From contig CM049316.1 of the NCBI GenBank assembly GCA_026874595.1, positions 35,099,339 to 35,163,338 of the forward strand: a DNA stretch of 64,000 nucleotides. Direction: 5' to 3'. Below the pieces are notes generated by a model, which had not been told where the DNA came from, did not search any database, and saw nothing but the letters and a program-made list of their open reading frames with translations. The stretch is from Sipunculus nudus (taxonomy: Eukaryota; Annelida; Sipuncula; Golfingiida; Sipunculidae). Made by a program: the position numbers and the translations under genes. Below are positions 50,822 to 62,324 of this stretch, one piece after another (the stretch's first letter is position 1; the number at the start of each line of letters is the position of its first letter).

Positions 50822-51455
50822 CATACATGTGGCTGAAATACACGATACATATTCACTTCAGCATGGGGTCGAATAGAAAATCATCTATATTGATCTATTA
50901 CAATGTAGTTTAGTCCTGTTATTAAAATTAGTACCCTTTGTTCTCTATAACACAGAGGCTTTCTAAAAATATGTCTTATATTAATATTACTATTACCAAA
51001 TTAGGCAAAACAGATTTTAGATTTGCTCAGATGTCTTATAATTCTGCAGGAAATTAAAAAACTAATGAAAAAAAAAATAACAACTATAACGTAACGGTCT
51101 CCCATCTAACAAGCCTGACACTCACTTGTTTGCATATTATGCTTCGTAACAGCCATATATACATTGTTCATCTAAAGTAGCAGATGACAAAATATGTATT
51201 CCTCTTAATTTTCCTTCTATTAATATAGCATTTTCATATTGTGATTTCTTAGTGTTAACATTAATAAAAGAATGATTTTATATTCACTAGTATGTATGTT
51301 ACCCCATGCATGCATACCTGCTACCCACCATAATAATACCAATGTTGTCCTTTTTTTGTAATCCTACATCCTTTTGCCACAATACCATGAATCCTGATAA
51401 TGTAAAAGGCACAAACATAAATTTTACGAATGAACTAAGCAAGCAGAATTCGCAA

Positions 51456-51472
51456 ATATATATATATATATA

Positions 51473-51537
<65 letters not shown>
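51456..51537. repeat. (AT)n microsatellite, longest in the window
   Basis: About 40 AT repeats with one 'gtg' interruption near 51478. Confidence 0.95.
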
Positions 51538-51541
<4 letters not shown>

Positions 51542-54500
51542 CACACCGGTTAATTTGCATTAAGGGTATACTCCATTAATGTTGTAGAAATATAATATAC
51601 TAGATAGGCATATCAATTCTGCATTCTGAAAATTTATGGAAAATTTATAAACAACACGATTATTATTATTATACTTGCAATCTCTGTCATGGTAGCATTT
51701 TCTCTCATTTTTTCCCTTGAACAAATGTATACCTTAGGTGATACTTAAACTCAACTTAGACGCAGACTACACAAAAATAATTTGACCATTAAATACATGA
51801 TATCCACTTTAATGATTATATTAATCACAGAATCTTCATACACATGATCTCCCTGTTCAATGGATTGGATCTGTATCACTTGGTATAATCTCATACTAGC
51901 TTGGTTTTAAGGCACTTTAAAAAAAAAATATATTCTTGATGATACTCTACCTATATGAAACAGATGTATAAGTACATATATAAAAGTGTCACAATAAATG
52001 TAACACCGAAAAACTGATACATCATGTTATGTTTCTTGACAGTTTCTTAAATTTAAGATAAATATTCTTTTGCCTTCCGTCTCAGTCATGGATTTCATAC
52101 TTATTTGTTTAGGATACAAGTCTATTTCACAATCAATATTGGCACAAACAAACAGAGACCTCACATCGTGGTATGTTGCAGGAGACTTTGTAAATTCCTT
52201 TTAAATTTTCTTTCACCCTGAGCCCTCATTAAAGACTTCACACCTAAACTGAGCATGGTATTACTCTGTTTCACAATAAGAACATGCTTATGTCCATTCA
52301 TTTATGATGATCATAATAACTTGGCAACACAAACAAAGACTCTAATCATTATTTAATTAATAACAATAATTAATTACTTAACATGATCTAAAGTAAGAAA
52401 CTGGAATCCGTATTTCTAATTTACACCAAAAACTATTTTTTCTCTCCTAATTTATACAAAAATGGAATGTCATCAATTTCTAAAGTTTCCTGTTATTTTT
52501 CTAATACAAAAATATCAACTCTATTTAATCCATTACAAAATCTGAAGATCTAATGGAACAGTTCTGTCTGGAATGCACTTTTTGAATTTGTTCACGGAAA
52601 TCTGTGGATGGAATAAACTGTTTACCTCAATAACTGCTAGCAGTTTTTTAATGATATGTTAAGAGCTGTTCTTGGAATTACTTGGATAAAAAAACCCTAC
52701 TCAAATGCTACATATTTTCTCATATCTGAAACGTCATGGCTCAGGCAAATCAGATCACACAAAAATGTCTTACCAGAACATTAATACAAATTTGAACACA
52801 AACACAACAAATTATATCAAACCTACTTGAGCTTGATAAAAATTGCATGATTAGGTTTCAGGATATATGACTCATTGTTATAGGTTTAACTGTCATGGCC
52901 CTGAATACTGGCATGCAGTGCTTCACATAATCCCTCCACAAAAAGTGAACAAAGCGGTCAAATAATACAGTCTTTGAAATACATAACACTGCCTACCATT
53001 CTTTATATCTCAAAGTCTCTTCAAAGACCCTACCTAATTGTATTATATGATTTTAAACGACCAGTATAAAGGAACATATCATGATTGATACAAGAACCGG
53101 AAACCCTGCATAAAACCCTATACAAATGTTTGGTGTAGACCTTTGTTTATTTATCATTAATCACGCTTGGTGTAGAACTGTTCATTTCTTACCCAGCACA
53201 AAATAAAAGGTACTGTTTTCAATCAATTCTGTGTGTGTTTATCTGCAAGATATCTGAAGAACAGCTTTGTGGATTTGATTGAAACTAATTTACTTATATG
53301 TCTCACGTGTAAAAATCTCCAAGTGATTAAATTTTGGTGTAAATCCCAGTATAAATCAACCAATCACTGTCTACCACTAAGACCTATGATATATGACCAT
53401 ATGGTCATCTGTTGAGCGCGAGTCATGACATCACAGGGGACAATGACATCATGCCATCCTGCGTATCACAGGAAAATGGCACTTCTTGAACCTTCAGCAT
53501 ATGAACATTTACACCATACAACTGATACAATAATTCTGTGATTATAAAGAGTATTTCTCTGTGGCGTGCTTTATCTCCTTTTATCGCCCACAAGTGTATC
53601 GTGTCCGGCTGGAGCATGCTTTTTGCAGTCCATTTCAGACAAACCACCTATTAAAGGCCGCAGCCAGAGTTAAGAGAAAAAGTCGAGATTTTATATTTTG
53701 AGTTTGTTTTTAAGGCCGTGGCAATAAAAACAGGATTTATGGTAGTCATGAATGTTGATCATGGTGTATATAATTAATCTAGGGCAGCAATATCACAATG
53801 CCCAGGGGTGCTTTTCAAGACATGAATTTTCCTTTGAAAAAATCCCAGGAACATTGCTGGTTAACATCCAGCATTTCAGATTCTTCCTTGAGATGTTTCC
53901 TTTGAGCACCAACTTTCTCACAGGCTCTGTCCCCATGTCAGATGCTTTGTTGAATTTTCATGAACAATGATTAAATAGTGCCATCCTTCCCACATAAAAC
54001 ATGCATGTTCAAATGGGTGCAGGCTAATAAATTTAAGGTGATAATCTCTTCAATTCAGAACTGTTTCCATACAGTGAATATTAAAAACATTTGCTAAGGA
54101 TTATTTATGACCACAAAGTCAATGTTTTGCACAGAAACAGTACTAAGACCATCTGTCTATTGCAGGCAATATTTATGAAACAATGATGAAAACTTATAAA
54201 TTTCTATGTTTAATGAAGCACCTAAATATGTTCAACCATCTGATCTTGAAAATAATAACTGTTTGTGTTTGCTACAAAAACATCTGTGATGCACATTTTT
54301 AAGCCTCTGAACCAGCATGAATATAGTTTTCAGTTCTGTGCTTATGACACAATAACTTTATTTCTTGAGTTTCCATTTTATTATTTGGTAAATGCTTCAC
54401 ATTTGAATCAACACTCTGTCAGAGCTTAAAACAAAATTTCATTCCTTAATGTAAACTAAGTTACACCAATAACAGTTAGTTAAAATATATCAACAAATCT

Positions 54501-55135
54501 TAATATCTACATCTTCAAATTAAACAAATATCTGTATAATCAACTAGCGTGGTAAGTAATAGCCAGGTATCATTTTACCCTTTAAGCCAGTAAAGTTGCT
54601 CAAGCAAATTAAAACGAAGCATTATAACTGTCCTCATTATCTGGCTTGAAGTATAATAATTGACAATATTATGCACAGTAATAACATTAAAACACCTTTT
54701 GCTATATGCTGACTAGAGTGTCTGGCTCTCCGTCAGCTTGACTAGAATCACAGCAGAAAAGGCAGTGATACTGGAATATCACTTTTTTTTTTTATCAATT
54801 ATCACTTATAATTCCACCACTCCTGATCACAATGACAGATACATTGAGGTTGGAGGGTATAATATAATGAAAACTAAAATGAGTAATCCAAGTAAGAGCA
54901 GATCTGCTTCTCATTATAATAATGACATATTGTTTACTTATATTACAGCTCTTCCATAAATCAGTCCAAAATGATCTATGTATTTATTTAATGACTCACA
55001 TACAGATCATTTGTGTATACCCCCCCCCCCCAAAATGTTATTCACTCTAACTATAGGCACAGACTGAAGCCTCATCTTATATTTAAAAGTTGACCTCATG
55101 ATTAATACATAGGTATTTGCTATAAGCTGGCATGA

Positions 55136-55245
55136 TTAAGACCCCAAAAAAATGTTTCTTGGTCACTTTTTGTAAAAAAATCAATTTTTGTGGGCAATTT
55201 ATTTTTTCATTTTAATTTTTTGGTTTCGATACTTTTGTAGGCAGG
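55136..55245. repeat. Decayed copy of the 29.3-kb TIR element
   Basis: Read on the minus strand, 'gtatcgaaaccaaaaaatta', then 'attgcccacaaaaattgatt', then 'aaaaagtgaccaagaaac' follow the order of the element at 29299-29649. The CpG-containing 'gcccgcattgattt' of the other copies appears here as 'gcccacaaaaattgattt', and 'tgcctgagaacc' as 'tgaccaagaaac'. Confidence 0.5.
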
Positions 55246-55507
55246 GGTCAAAATTGATGTGTGCTGGGCCTGTGAAACCAATCATTTTTGCCTATCTTTT
55301 TGCAAACTGTAAACATCTGTGATACTTACTGTACATGAGGCATTAATGCATAAATCCCTTATATTCTAATATAATTTATAAATATACTGATTTATCATGA
55401 TATATATCATGAGTCATTCTAATTATCATATTAATTGCAACAGTTGTAATTAAGTTGACACATATGTTAAGCTCCTGAGATCTAACATTTCCCAGAATCC
55501 TCTTCTG

Positions 55508-55562
55508 TTATGACCTTGACCTATTTCAGTGACCTTTGACCCTTGAAGTCACCTTGACCTTT
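55508..55562 (-). repeat. 'tgacctttgaccc' repeat fragment just past the SLC66A2 stop
   Basis: This fragment starts 10 bases beyond the stop codon on the minus strand, so it should be in the 3' UTR. It holds four AGGTCA-like half-sites, two of them forming a perfect DR1 (GGGTCAAAGGTCA on the minus strand, 55530-55542). The word pattern matches the dispersed repeats at 32480-32740 and 37560-37960. Confidence 0.55.
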
Positions 55563-55571
55563 GGTACCTGG

Positions 55572-55740
55572 TCACTGTACAGAGGGTTTGCTGCCATAGT
55601 AACCAACCTGGGCCAGGATTGATAAGTCGATAGAGATCTGTATGAAACCACATGTCCAAAATTGTGCAGGAGCGTGGCGGACCAGAAAGTAGACCGTTTT
55701 AAAGACATCACCTAGAAGCCATAACAGCACCATTGGTATA
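55572..55740 (-). CDS. SLC66A2: SLC66A2 terminal coding exon
   Basis: The acceptor is 'TGTCTCCTTTCAG', ending at 55741. The exon begins with one base completing a Ser codon, then 55 codons and TGA at 55572-55574. It encodes 'IPMVLLWLLGDVFKTVYFL' and the last two membrane helices, and ends GYYGSKPSVQ. Upstream open sequence in the same frame (to 55859) is intron, including an (AT)n tract at 55779-55797. Confidence 0.92.
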
Positions 55741-58700
55741 CTGAAAGGAGACATAACAGTGCACATTTGAACATGCAAATATATATATATATATATAGTA
55801 ATATAGTTAGTTACATAGTTTATTAAATTAAAAAGTACCACATAAAAAATAGACAACATGTGTAATACTCAGTTGCGTTGTACAGACTAAAATTCAAATA
55901 AAACATTCACTATGAGATCAATTTACAAGATCCTAAAACAAATAATATCAAATTAAAACAGAATATAATGAGATCATGACCTGATAAAAAGAATGACTAA
56001 AGAGACTAGAACTAAATTGCAAATAAAATGATAGCAATAACTTTTTGTGTGATCGATGTATAAATTACAAATGATAGGCAGTTCTGAATAAATGTGTTTT
56101 TAATAAGACTTTAAATGTATTAATACTGTTTTGGCATTTAGTATAAGTTAGACTATCCTTATAATGAAACAAGCAGTTTAAACACTCAAGTGTACGGAGT
56201 TAGTAAACAACCATTTATATTATCATAAGAAATATATTCCAACATGCAATGACTTATAATGATCTTAAAAGCAAAAAAAAAAAATGATATTGATTCAAAT
56301 AGAAAAGATAAATGAAATATAACAAAATTTACCTCATTCCTTTGGTAGATTTATTTTGAAAATTTTTGTAAAACTGTGGAGCTCCCAGCATAGCTTCAAT
56401 GAGGAGGGACACGAAGCCTAATGTCTCCACATAAAGTGATATGTCTATCAGCAGATAGGTGGCAGCACCAGCTGCAGCAGTGACCACTCCCATGAACTGG
56501 ACAAAACTCATAAAGTTGGACCATTTCCAAAAATATTTTGGATCAAAATCTGAAAAGGAAAAGAAATATCACATTAGCACAGATATGCAGTTCACAAAGG
56601 ATCGAGATTTTAACCACTGGAAGTTATAGATTTTTGGGGGGTTAAATTGAATGTGAATGTACAATCAATTAATACTAATAATAGTCCCTCTTTCATGAAC
56701 AAAATATCTGCTGTAATGTGCATAAATGCCTGAGGGAAAACTTTTAACAAATCTCACTGGAACTAGTTCATGACCTAAAGGCAATCATAAATGATAATTC
56801 AAACCTGAAGATTTCAAGTCATCAAACAATACCGCAACAACACTGAGGAGAGAGACACTTAAGCTAAGACTTAGCACACATGCAAATGTAACAGAAGAAA
56901 GAATACATGCAGACTTGTATGTACTGGGATTCAAACATTAACTGCTGCTTTTGCAGGTGCTTGCTCTGTACACTTACCTAAAGCTTGTGGTACTGGTATA
57001 TATGATTGAGTAGGCTTTATATTTTTTTTTTTTTAATTCAATGATGTGTTATTACAAACTGATGGTAGGCTGTGTATAGGATAGAAATATGTGAACTGGA
57101 GAATACTGGGGGATATCAGAATGTAAGAATTAATTATCCTTCCACTCAATGTATCTGAAAGCTTTAATATGATTGACCTAGTTAGTACTGTATGTATAAG
57201 TGCTACAAACTAGATACCATATATCATATCAACCTAAGGCACCTGCAGATAACAAACATTTGACTGACATTTTCATTGCCTAAACATCACTGCCACAGTG
57301 TAACAGTTATGTGCCATGCACCATAAATAAACACTGAATGATTTGTTACATCAAATGCTTTAAGAATATCAACCATTCCTTGTGCTTTTTGCACCATAAG
57401 GTTTAATTCATAAACGACAGAGAATAAAATAAAACCAGCATGTCCTCTGTTGAAACTGTGCCATAAATTACATAAAATATGAAAAACAAGCACTACAAGT
57501 GTAGTGATATAGCTACCATAACAGACCTGGGAGGTAAAACAGAGTCATTTATTTAAACAGAAACAGTCATGAGAAATGACAGACGTGGCTCACAGTGACA
57601 AGTCAGACCTCCCAAGAGAGAAAACCCCAGAGAACTAATTAATTAGATGCATTACATCTGTCTGTCTCAACATGGTTGTGTCTAAATAAATAAGCTCACA
57701 TTCTATGAATATTCATGAGAGGCTCCCTTGGGTAGTTGTCTATTTGTGTTTGATTTTTTGTGTTCAATCTTTCTATTTTGTATGTTTTCTATCCTTTTAT
57801 CCTCCCAGTATCCTTCCTTTTATCCCTCCACCCCTCTCACTCTTCATATCTCCATCTTTCTTGCTTAAAGTATCCTCCATCCCTTCCCCTTATTGGCCAT
57901 TTAACAGGCTTGGGTCAAGTACACGGGTCTGTGCTCAGCTTCTCACAAGTACAAGTACAGAAATTTAATGGTGTACTTAAGTACAAGTACAGGAGTCTCT
58001 ACATAAGTACAAATACAAGTACTTTTATCCTTTAATTCATTCAGATAAAGAAAAGCACGCAAAATGTTCTAAATGTTCTTTAATTATGTATAATAAACAC
58101 TGAATACATCTGAGAACATTCTGAAGTTTTAAAGATTAAGCTGCTTAACAATGCAGTAAAAACACTTACCTGACTCAGAACAATTTATGATAATATTTGC
58201 ATGCAATATTTACATTATTACTAACACTGGGCTAGTCTTTAGTTCACCCTGAGTTCATAAGTTTCATGATAACAAAACAACAGGTGTGTGAACAGCATGT
58301 GTGATCACAGGTATGTGTGACTTAAAGTGAGCTAATTAGAGTTGAGTTTATCTCTATTTCAACCAATTCATTTAAGCATTTTATCATTGCATTTAATGAA
58401 CATTATGGCCTCAAAGTTTCTGTCAGTTAGACGACATCTGTCAGGCCTGAACACTTTGCCGGTAATGCCATATACCCTTTCAACTCAGCAGATCTGCTCA
58501 CAGGTCATGCTGCCTTTACCACCATTTAGTCCATTACTCGTTCACCTATCAAGCCTCAGGATTATAATGTGAGCAGTTCATGAATGAGATCTAACTTGCA
58601 AACAAATTTCTATCAGTCTGTTAAAGTGCTAAGATGTTCTGAACATCACAAGGTTTCCTCATGCTGTGTTTATGGTTAGTAGCTATTTTTTAAAAATCTC

Positions 58701-61558
58701 GTACTTGATTAGTACTTGATTTTTAAAGTATATTTTTGGCAAGCACAAGTACAAATACTGTCTGTACTTGGAAAAAAGTGCCAAGTACAAGTACAGGGCA
58801 AGTAGTCAGATATTTGTACTTAAGTACAAGTACCAAGTACAAGTACATGTACTTGACCCAAGCCTGCCATTTATTTAATACCAACTCTTTCCCTAAAACC
58901 TTTCGTCCATCTGTTCACTTTCATTCATTCATAATTATTCATTGTTTTTATGTCTGTTTTGCTCCCTCTGTCCTGCTGCTTCCTCTACCCTTAAACCTTT
59001 CATAACTTTGCTAACTGTGTATCTCTCATTTTATTTCTAGAGCTCTCCATCATTACCTTCATTCCTCAACAACCCTGTAACAACCATCATAAATGTTTCT
59101 GTGTATTTCTGTATATCAGAAAAATATTTACACAGCAGTTCTATATAAACACAAACCCACGAACAAACACAAATGGTGCCCAGACAAACACATACACAAA
59201 CACACAGATATATGTATACCATAAGACATCTAAAAAGACTGGTATGCACTGAGTTCCATATTCATCTGCAGACACACAGAAACAGTTGTATTATTAAAGT
59301 ACAAGAAAATACACCTGCACCTCAAAATGCAGAAAAGCAAATTCTAGCTCATGCACAAATGCATACACACACATATGCAGCAACAATTAGTGGAAACTCT
59401 GTTTCCTAAATCTGGCTATAACAGTCTGTACTGCATGCATCCAAACACTGTTACTGTAAACTCTCCATTTTAAACCACACCTCTATTTAAAGCCACACCA
59501 AGACTTTTCTGTACCCTGTCTAAGACTCACCCAGAAGAGGCAGATCTGTAATCCCCCCCTCCCCCCTTTAAAGCTGCTCCTGGACTTGAAATGAATGAAA
59601 CCAGCTGGAGCCATTTAAGTGACCCAAGAATGCTGGCTAATCTGCGATAATATGAAATCAAATGATGATAAATTAGATGTTGATCAAAATAAAGAACATT
59701 TAGTTGTGATTAAACCAAATATCTGATACAGATTAGAAGAACCCAGTAGGGCAACCATAAATATCCAATAAAAAAGGTTCAACAAAATCTGCCCATCTGC
59801 CCAAGTGGACAAGCCATTCCAAATACAGATCCTTAATAGACCTTTGCGGAGTGCGATGGCATAATGATTAAGGCACTAGAATTGTGGCCACATGGTTGTG
59901 GGCTCATATTCCAATCTGACCGTCTTCCATGCTCAGACTCTTAACCAAAGTCTTCACCACAAGGGTGCACTCTCTTGACCGAGCAGTGAATGGGTACTGG
60001 TGGTGGCCAGTAAGCAAATGTAGAATAATCGAATAACCTTCTAGCACCTTTTATGGTTGCTTTGGTTGTATACTTCCAAGGGAGCTGATAAAACTACAAG
60101 AATGAACAAGCCCGAAAGACCAGGAAGGCAAAGTATAAAGTTGGATGAGACTGACATTGTCAGTGATATCACACTATGAACCCCCACCTTTACCTTTAAC
60201 AAAGAATGTTATAGAAATGAATGGGGTTGGAAGAGTAGGCAAACTGCAAAACCTGAAAGACTGATATCAGAAAATAAAACCCCACAATCACATTTTAGAC
60301 CTTTCTGGAACAAAAATCTTATTTTCAAACACCTATAACATTCTGTGAAGAGAAACAGCACACACATACACATAAGTATAGCCATGCAGAAGAGTGCAAG
60401 CTACAGCTGACAGGTCTGTGCAAGGACTGATATGATCAAAACAGGAAACATTCAAAGCAATCACAACAGTCTGATCATATTCTTCAACATAAAACAACAT
60501 TTGTCATTTTAGGGACTATATGTAGTAAATAGCACAGTTAGTTAGGCACTTGACAATCATGAACATATGATTACCTAAAGCCATTTGGTGAAGATATCAC
60601 CCAGGTATCAGTTGAAGGTAATTTTGAATTGGAATTGCAGGGTAAATCATGTGCTGGAATTTGATTTAATTGAAAAAAATGAAATTAATTGGAATTGAAT
60701 TGGAAATGAAAGTTAACAGGCTCAGATGAAGTGAGTTGAATTGATAAGATATATATGTTAAAATGCTAATTAGAAATTGCTCTGGTCTCAAAGTAGTTCA
60801 CAGTTCAACACAGTGTTACAAATCCAAAACTGAAATAACAGCTGATGATCATTTTCATAAATGCTATTCTAAGTTAATTTCCCCCGATTTCAATATACCA
60901 TTGTTGCCATTGAACTTGTACTTGTTTAGACTAAAACTGACTTGGAAGGAAATTGGAATTGAATAATATAAATTGACCCCGGTACTTATATATTTTTTTA
61001 ATCAACAGCACAGTAAAATCCACCTGATGACCATCTTACTGTGATTAAAGAAGTTGCCAAAACATGATTAAGTATGGTCCTGTTGGGATATATATGATGT
61101 CAGACTTGACTTTTACATATGTATCTGATTATCTAAATAGCATGGGGTTAAATTTTTTTTGTTATATATGTATATTATTTTATTTAACAAACTAATTAAG
61201 ATATCTGTTTTCACCCATTGTTACATGGTAATCATAGGTATCGATTGCTTTTATATTATATTTAATGTTCTTTGGGACTGGGGAGGTGAGGACTATCTAG
61301 ATGAGAATTTGGAACCTTTTCATGGAATAAATTTGCATACTAAGAAAAAGAAAACCAGAAAAGTATTTACAAATACATGAAGAAAAATCAATAGAAATAT
61401 TGAAAGCCAAGGAAAGTTATTGGGGAAGTTAGAAAAGTAAAAGTTACAGGAAAGATAGGTAAAGCTTTAGCTAATTTGCCATGCATGGTTACCTAGGAAC
61501 TGCTTAGGTCGTGACCTATTCAAATAGTCCTTGTTGTCAGGATCCTGTTCAGAGTTTT
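55572..61558 (-). CDS. SLC66A2: SLC66A2 (PQLC1) PQ-loop transporter, 3' part of gene (three exons)
   Basis: Three minus-strand exons join in frame to encode the C-terminal ~150 residues of a SLC66A2/PQLC1-type protein: 61493-61558, 56333-56549 and 55572-55740 (stop TGA). SLC66A2 is a seven-helix PQ-loop protein of endosomal and trans-Golgi membranes, implicated in lipid-scramblase-type activity and retrograde traffic; related PQ-loop proteins include cystinosin. Seen here are the conserved linker entering 'FDPKYFWKWSNF', the 'YVETLGF' helix, the second PQ motif in 'AMLGAPQFYKN', and the final helices with 'GDVFKTVYFL' and 'GFIQISIDLSILAQ'. Splice phases 1 and 2 agree at both junctions. The N-terminal half, with the first PQ loop, must lie beyond 64000; I found no exon for it between 61559 and the end. 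The tail is shorter than in the human protein. Confidence 0.9.
55779..55797. repeat. Short (AT)n tract in the last SLC66A2 intron
   Basis: About nine AT repeats, roughly 40 bases upstream of the terminal exon's acceptor. Confidence 0.85.
56333..56549 (-). CDS. SLC66A2: SLC66A2 penultimate coding exon, second PQ loop
   Basis: A 217-base exon between acceptor 'TTTTCCTTTTCAG' (ending 56550) and donor 'ATGAG|GTAAAT' (GT at 56331-56332). It encodes the 'FDPKYFWKWSNF' cytosolic segment, a helix with 'GVVTAAAGAATYLLIDISLY', the 'YVETLGF' helix and the PQ motif. Its 71 full codons follow two bases completing an Asp codon with the linker exon and precede two bases of a Ser codon. Confidence 0.93.
56580..57904. 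other. SLC66A2 intron, no other feature
   Basis: CpG-poor intronic sequence between the exon at 56333-56549 and the hAT element at 57905. The frames at 57287-57493 and 57705-57968 are low-complexity or unrecognised. No exon was detected. Confidence 0.5.
57905..58866 (-). mobile_element. hAT element, internally deleted, with target duplication
   Basis: Inverted ends 'caggcttgggtcaagtac' begin at 57905 and end at 58866, exact over these 18 bases. The flanks 'ccatttaa' (57897-57904) and 'ccatttat' (58867-58874) form an 8-base target duplication with one mismatch, the size typical of hAT. Both subterminal regions are packed with 'aagtacaagtac' words, likely transposase-binding repeats. A minus-strand fragment of a hAT dimerisation domain survives at 58368-58484. 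The 962-base element has lost the rest of the transposase. It lies in an SLC66A2 intron. Confidence 0.88.
58368..58484 (-). pseudogene. hAT transposase C-terminal (dimerisation) fragment
   Basis: Thirty-eight codons on the minus strand ending in TGA encode 'VERVYGITGKVFRPDRCR' then 'LTDRNFEAIMFIKCN'. This fits the conserved end of hAT transposases, where an ERxFS(x)AG-type motif is followed by RRxxLxxxxxExLxFxxxN. The codon just before the motif is TGA, so the frame is broken upstream and the gene is dead. The element's ends and this fragment agree on the hAT assignment. Confidence 0.75.
58875..59842. other. SLC66A2 intron, no other feature
   Basis: CpG-poor intronic sequence with CA-rich patches near 59150-59220 and 59340-59370. 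By hand count 59041-60040 has about seven CpG. No exon was detected. Confidence 0.5.
59843..60200 (+). mobile_element. tRNA-derived SINE in an SLC66A2 intron
   Basis: The tRNA-like head has an A box 'gatggcataatgattaaggc' (59854-59873) and a degenerate B box within 'ggttgtgggctcatattcc' (59894-59912). The body includes 'cagtgaatgggtactgg', a phrase seen in several metazoan SINE bodies. It is unrelated in its body to the two SINEs at 28 and 35 kb. Several CpG positions expected in the B box read TpG, consistent with decay in this domain. It is antisense to the host gene. Confidence 0.7.
61493..61558 (-). CDS. SLC66A2: SLC66A2 66-nt linker exon, probably skippable
   Basis: Acceptor 'TTTCTTCCTCCATCTAG' ends at 61559 and the donor is 'CCTAG|GTAACC' (GT at 61491-61492). 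The exon contributes two bases of a codon, then NSEQDPDNKDYLNRSRPK followed by QFL, and one base of Asp. It is hydrophilic, matching the cytosolic loop before 'FDP' in the family. Length divisible by three and phase 1 at both sides mean skipping keeps the frame; the human gene has a comparable alternative loop exon. Confidence 0.85.
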
Positions 61559-61575
61559 CTAGATGGAGGAAGAAA

Positions 61576-61706
61576 CATAAGACTGTTACAAGGGAACCCA
61601 TCTTATGTTAAGCAAAAGTATTCTGATACATAAAACTGTTACAAGGGAACTCAATCTATGGTAAATCAAGGTAGCCTGAAAGATAAAACTGTTACAAGGG
61701 AACCTA
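61576..61706. repeat. 53-bp tandem repeat, three copies, beside the linker exon
   Basis: 'actgttacaagggaac' recurs at 61582, 61635 and 61688, exactly 53 bases apart, each preceded by 'ataa' or 'cataag'. The first copy begins within about 20 bases of the exon's acceptor, so the array occupies the branch-point and upstream region of the intron. Confidence 0.8.
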
Positions 61707-61719
61707 TGATGTTAGTCAA

Positions 61720-62324
61720 TGATATTAACTAAAATGATACATTAATGATAGTGTTTGAAATAACTACAGTCAAATATATGATATAAAAGGTATAGTTGTT
61801 AATTAGCCCTACAGAAAACACTGAAACTGAAAACACTGAGACTGAAACTAGGAGATATTTTCTGTATGGTGTATAAACTATTTGGAATTTACACAATAAA
61901 GAAATGAAAGCTGAAATTTTAATACATAATGTTTATTTTTATTGGTGTATATTGTCAATTAAATTATATTATGTAATCTTGCCAGATATTAGGTCTTGCT
62001 TAACCATTAAATCATGTTTCCAAATAATTTTAACAATTTGTTCCTGCTGTTAAAGACATGTAACAACTGATACAGAGTTTGGATTTCCATATGAGACTTC
62101 ACAAAAGGCTTGATAGCTTGACTGTAGAATTTTCAAGCAAGTATTTATTAAACAACCAACATGTATGCATTCACATTAATGATTACCTGCACATAATACT
62201 GCCATAGCAAGCAAAAACATCATTATGGTCTTTAAGAATCTCTCTTTTTCTTAAAGGGGCCTAATCACCTATAAAGCATGTTGAATTAACACAAAAATAG
62301 CTTCTTCACTTTAAAATAAGTTTG
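61720..62324. other. SLC66A2 intron, nothing further seen
   Basis: CpG-poor, AT-rich. A short 'actgaaactgaaaacactga' tandem lies near 61820-61855. No coding exon is recognised. Confidence 0.5.

Larger units (their letters stand above)
50100..55507. other. SLC66A2: CpG-poor stretch downstream of SLC66A2; possible long 3' UTR
   Basis: From about 50.1 kb the CpG frequency falls sharply and stays low to the window end. The SLC66A2 stop codon is at 55572 on the minus strand, so this stretch lies downstream of it. If low CpG marks a transcribed, methylated gene body, the transcript may extend several kb below the stop. Several 'tttatt' words (AATAAA on the minus strand, for example near 55199 and 54981) are possible polyadenylation signals; none stands out. 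Frames at 53423-53647 and 53752-53970 are not recognised. Confidence 0.35.

Noticed and set aside
55741-55859. Extension of the SLC66A2 terminal exon frame
   Set aside because: A strong acceptor ends at 55741 and the upstream part encodes microsatellite-derived residues with no homology; it is intron.
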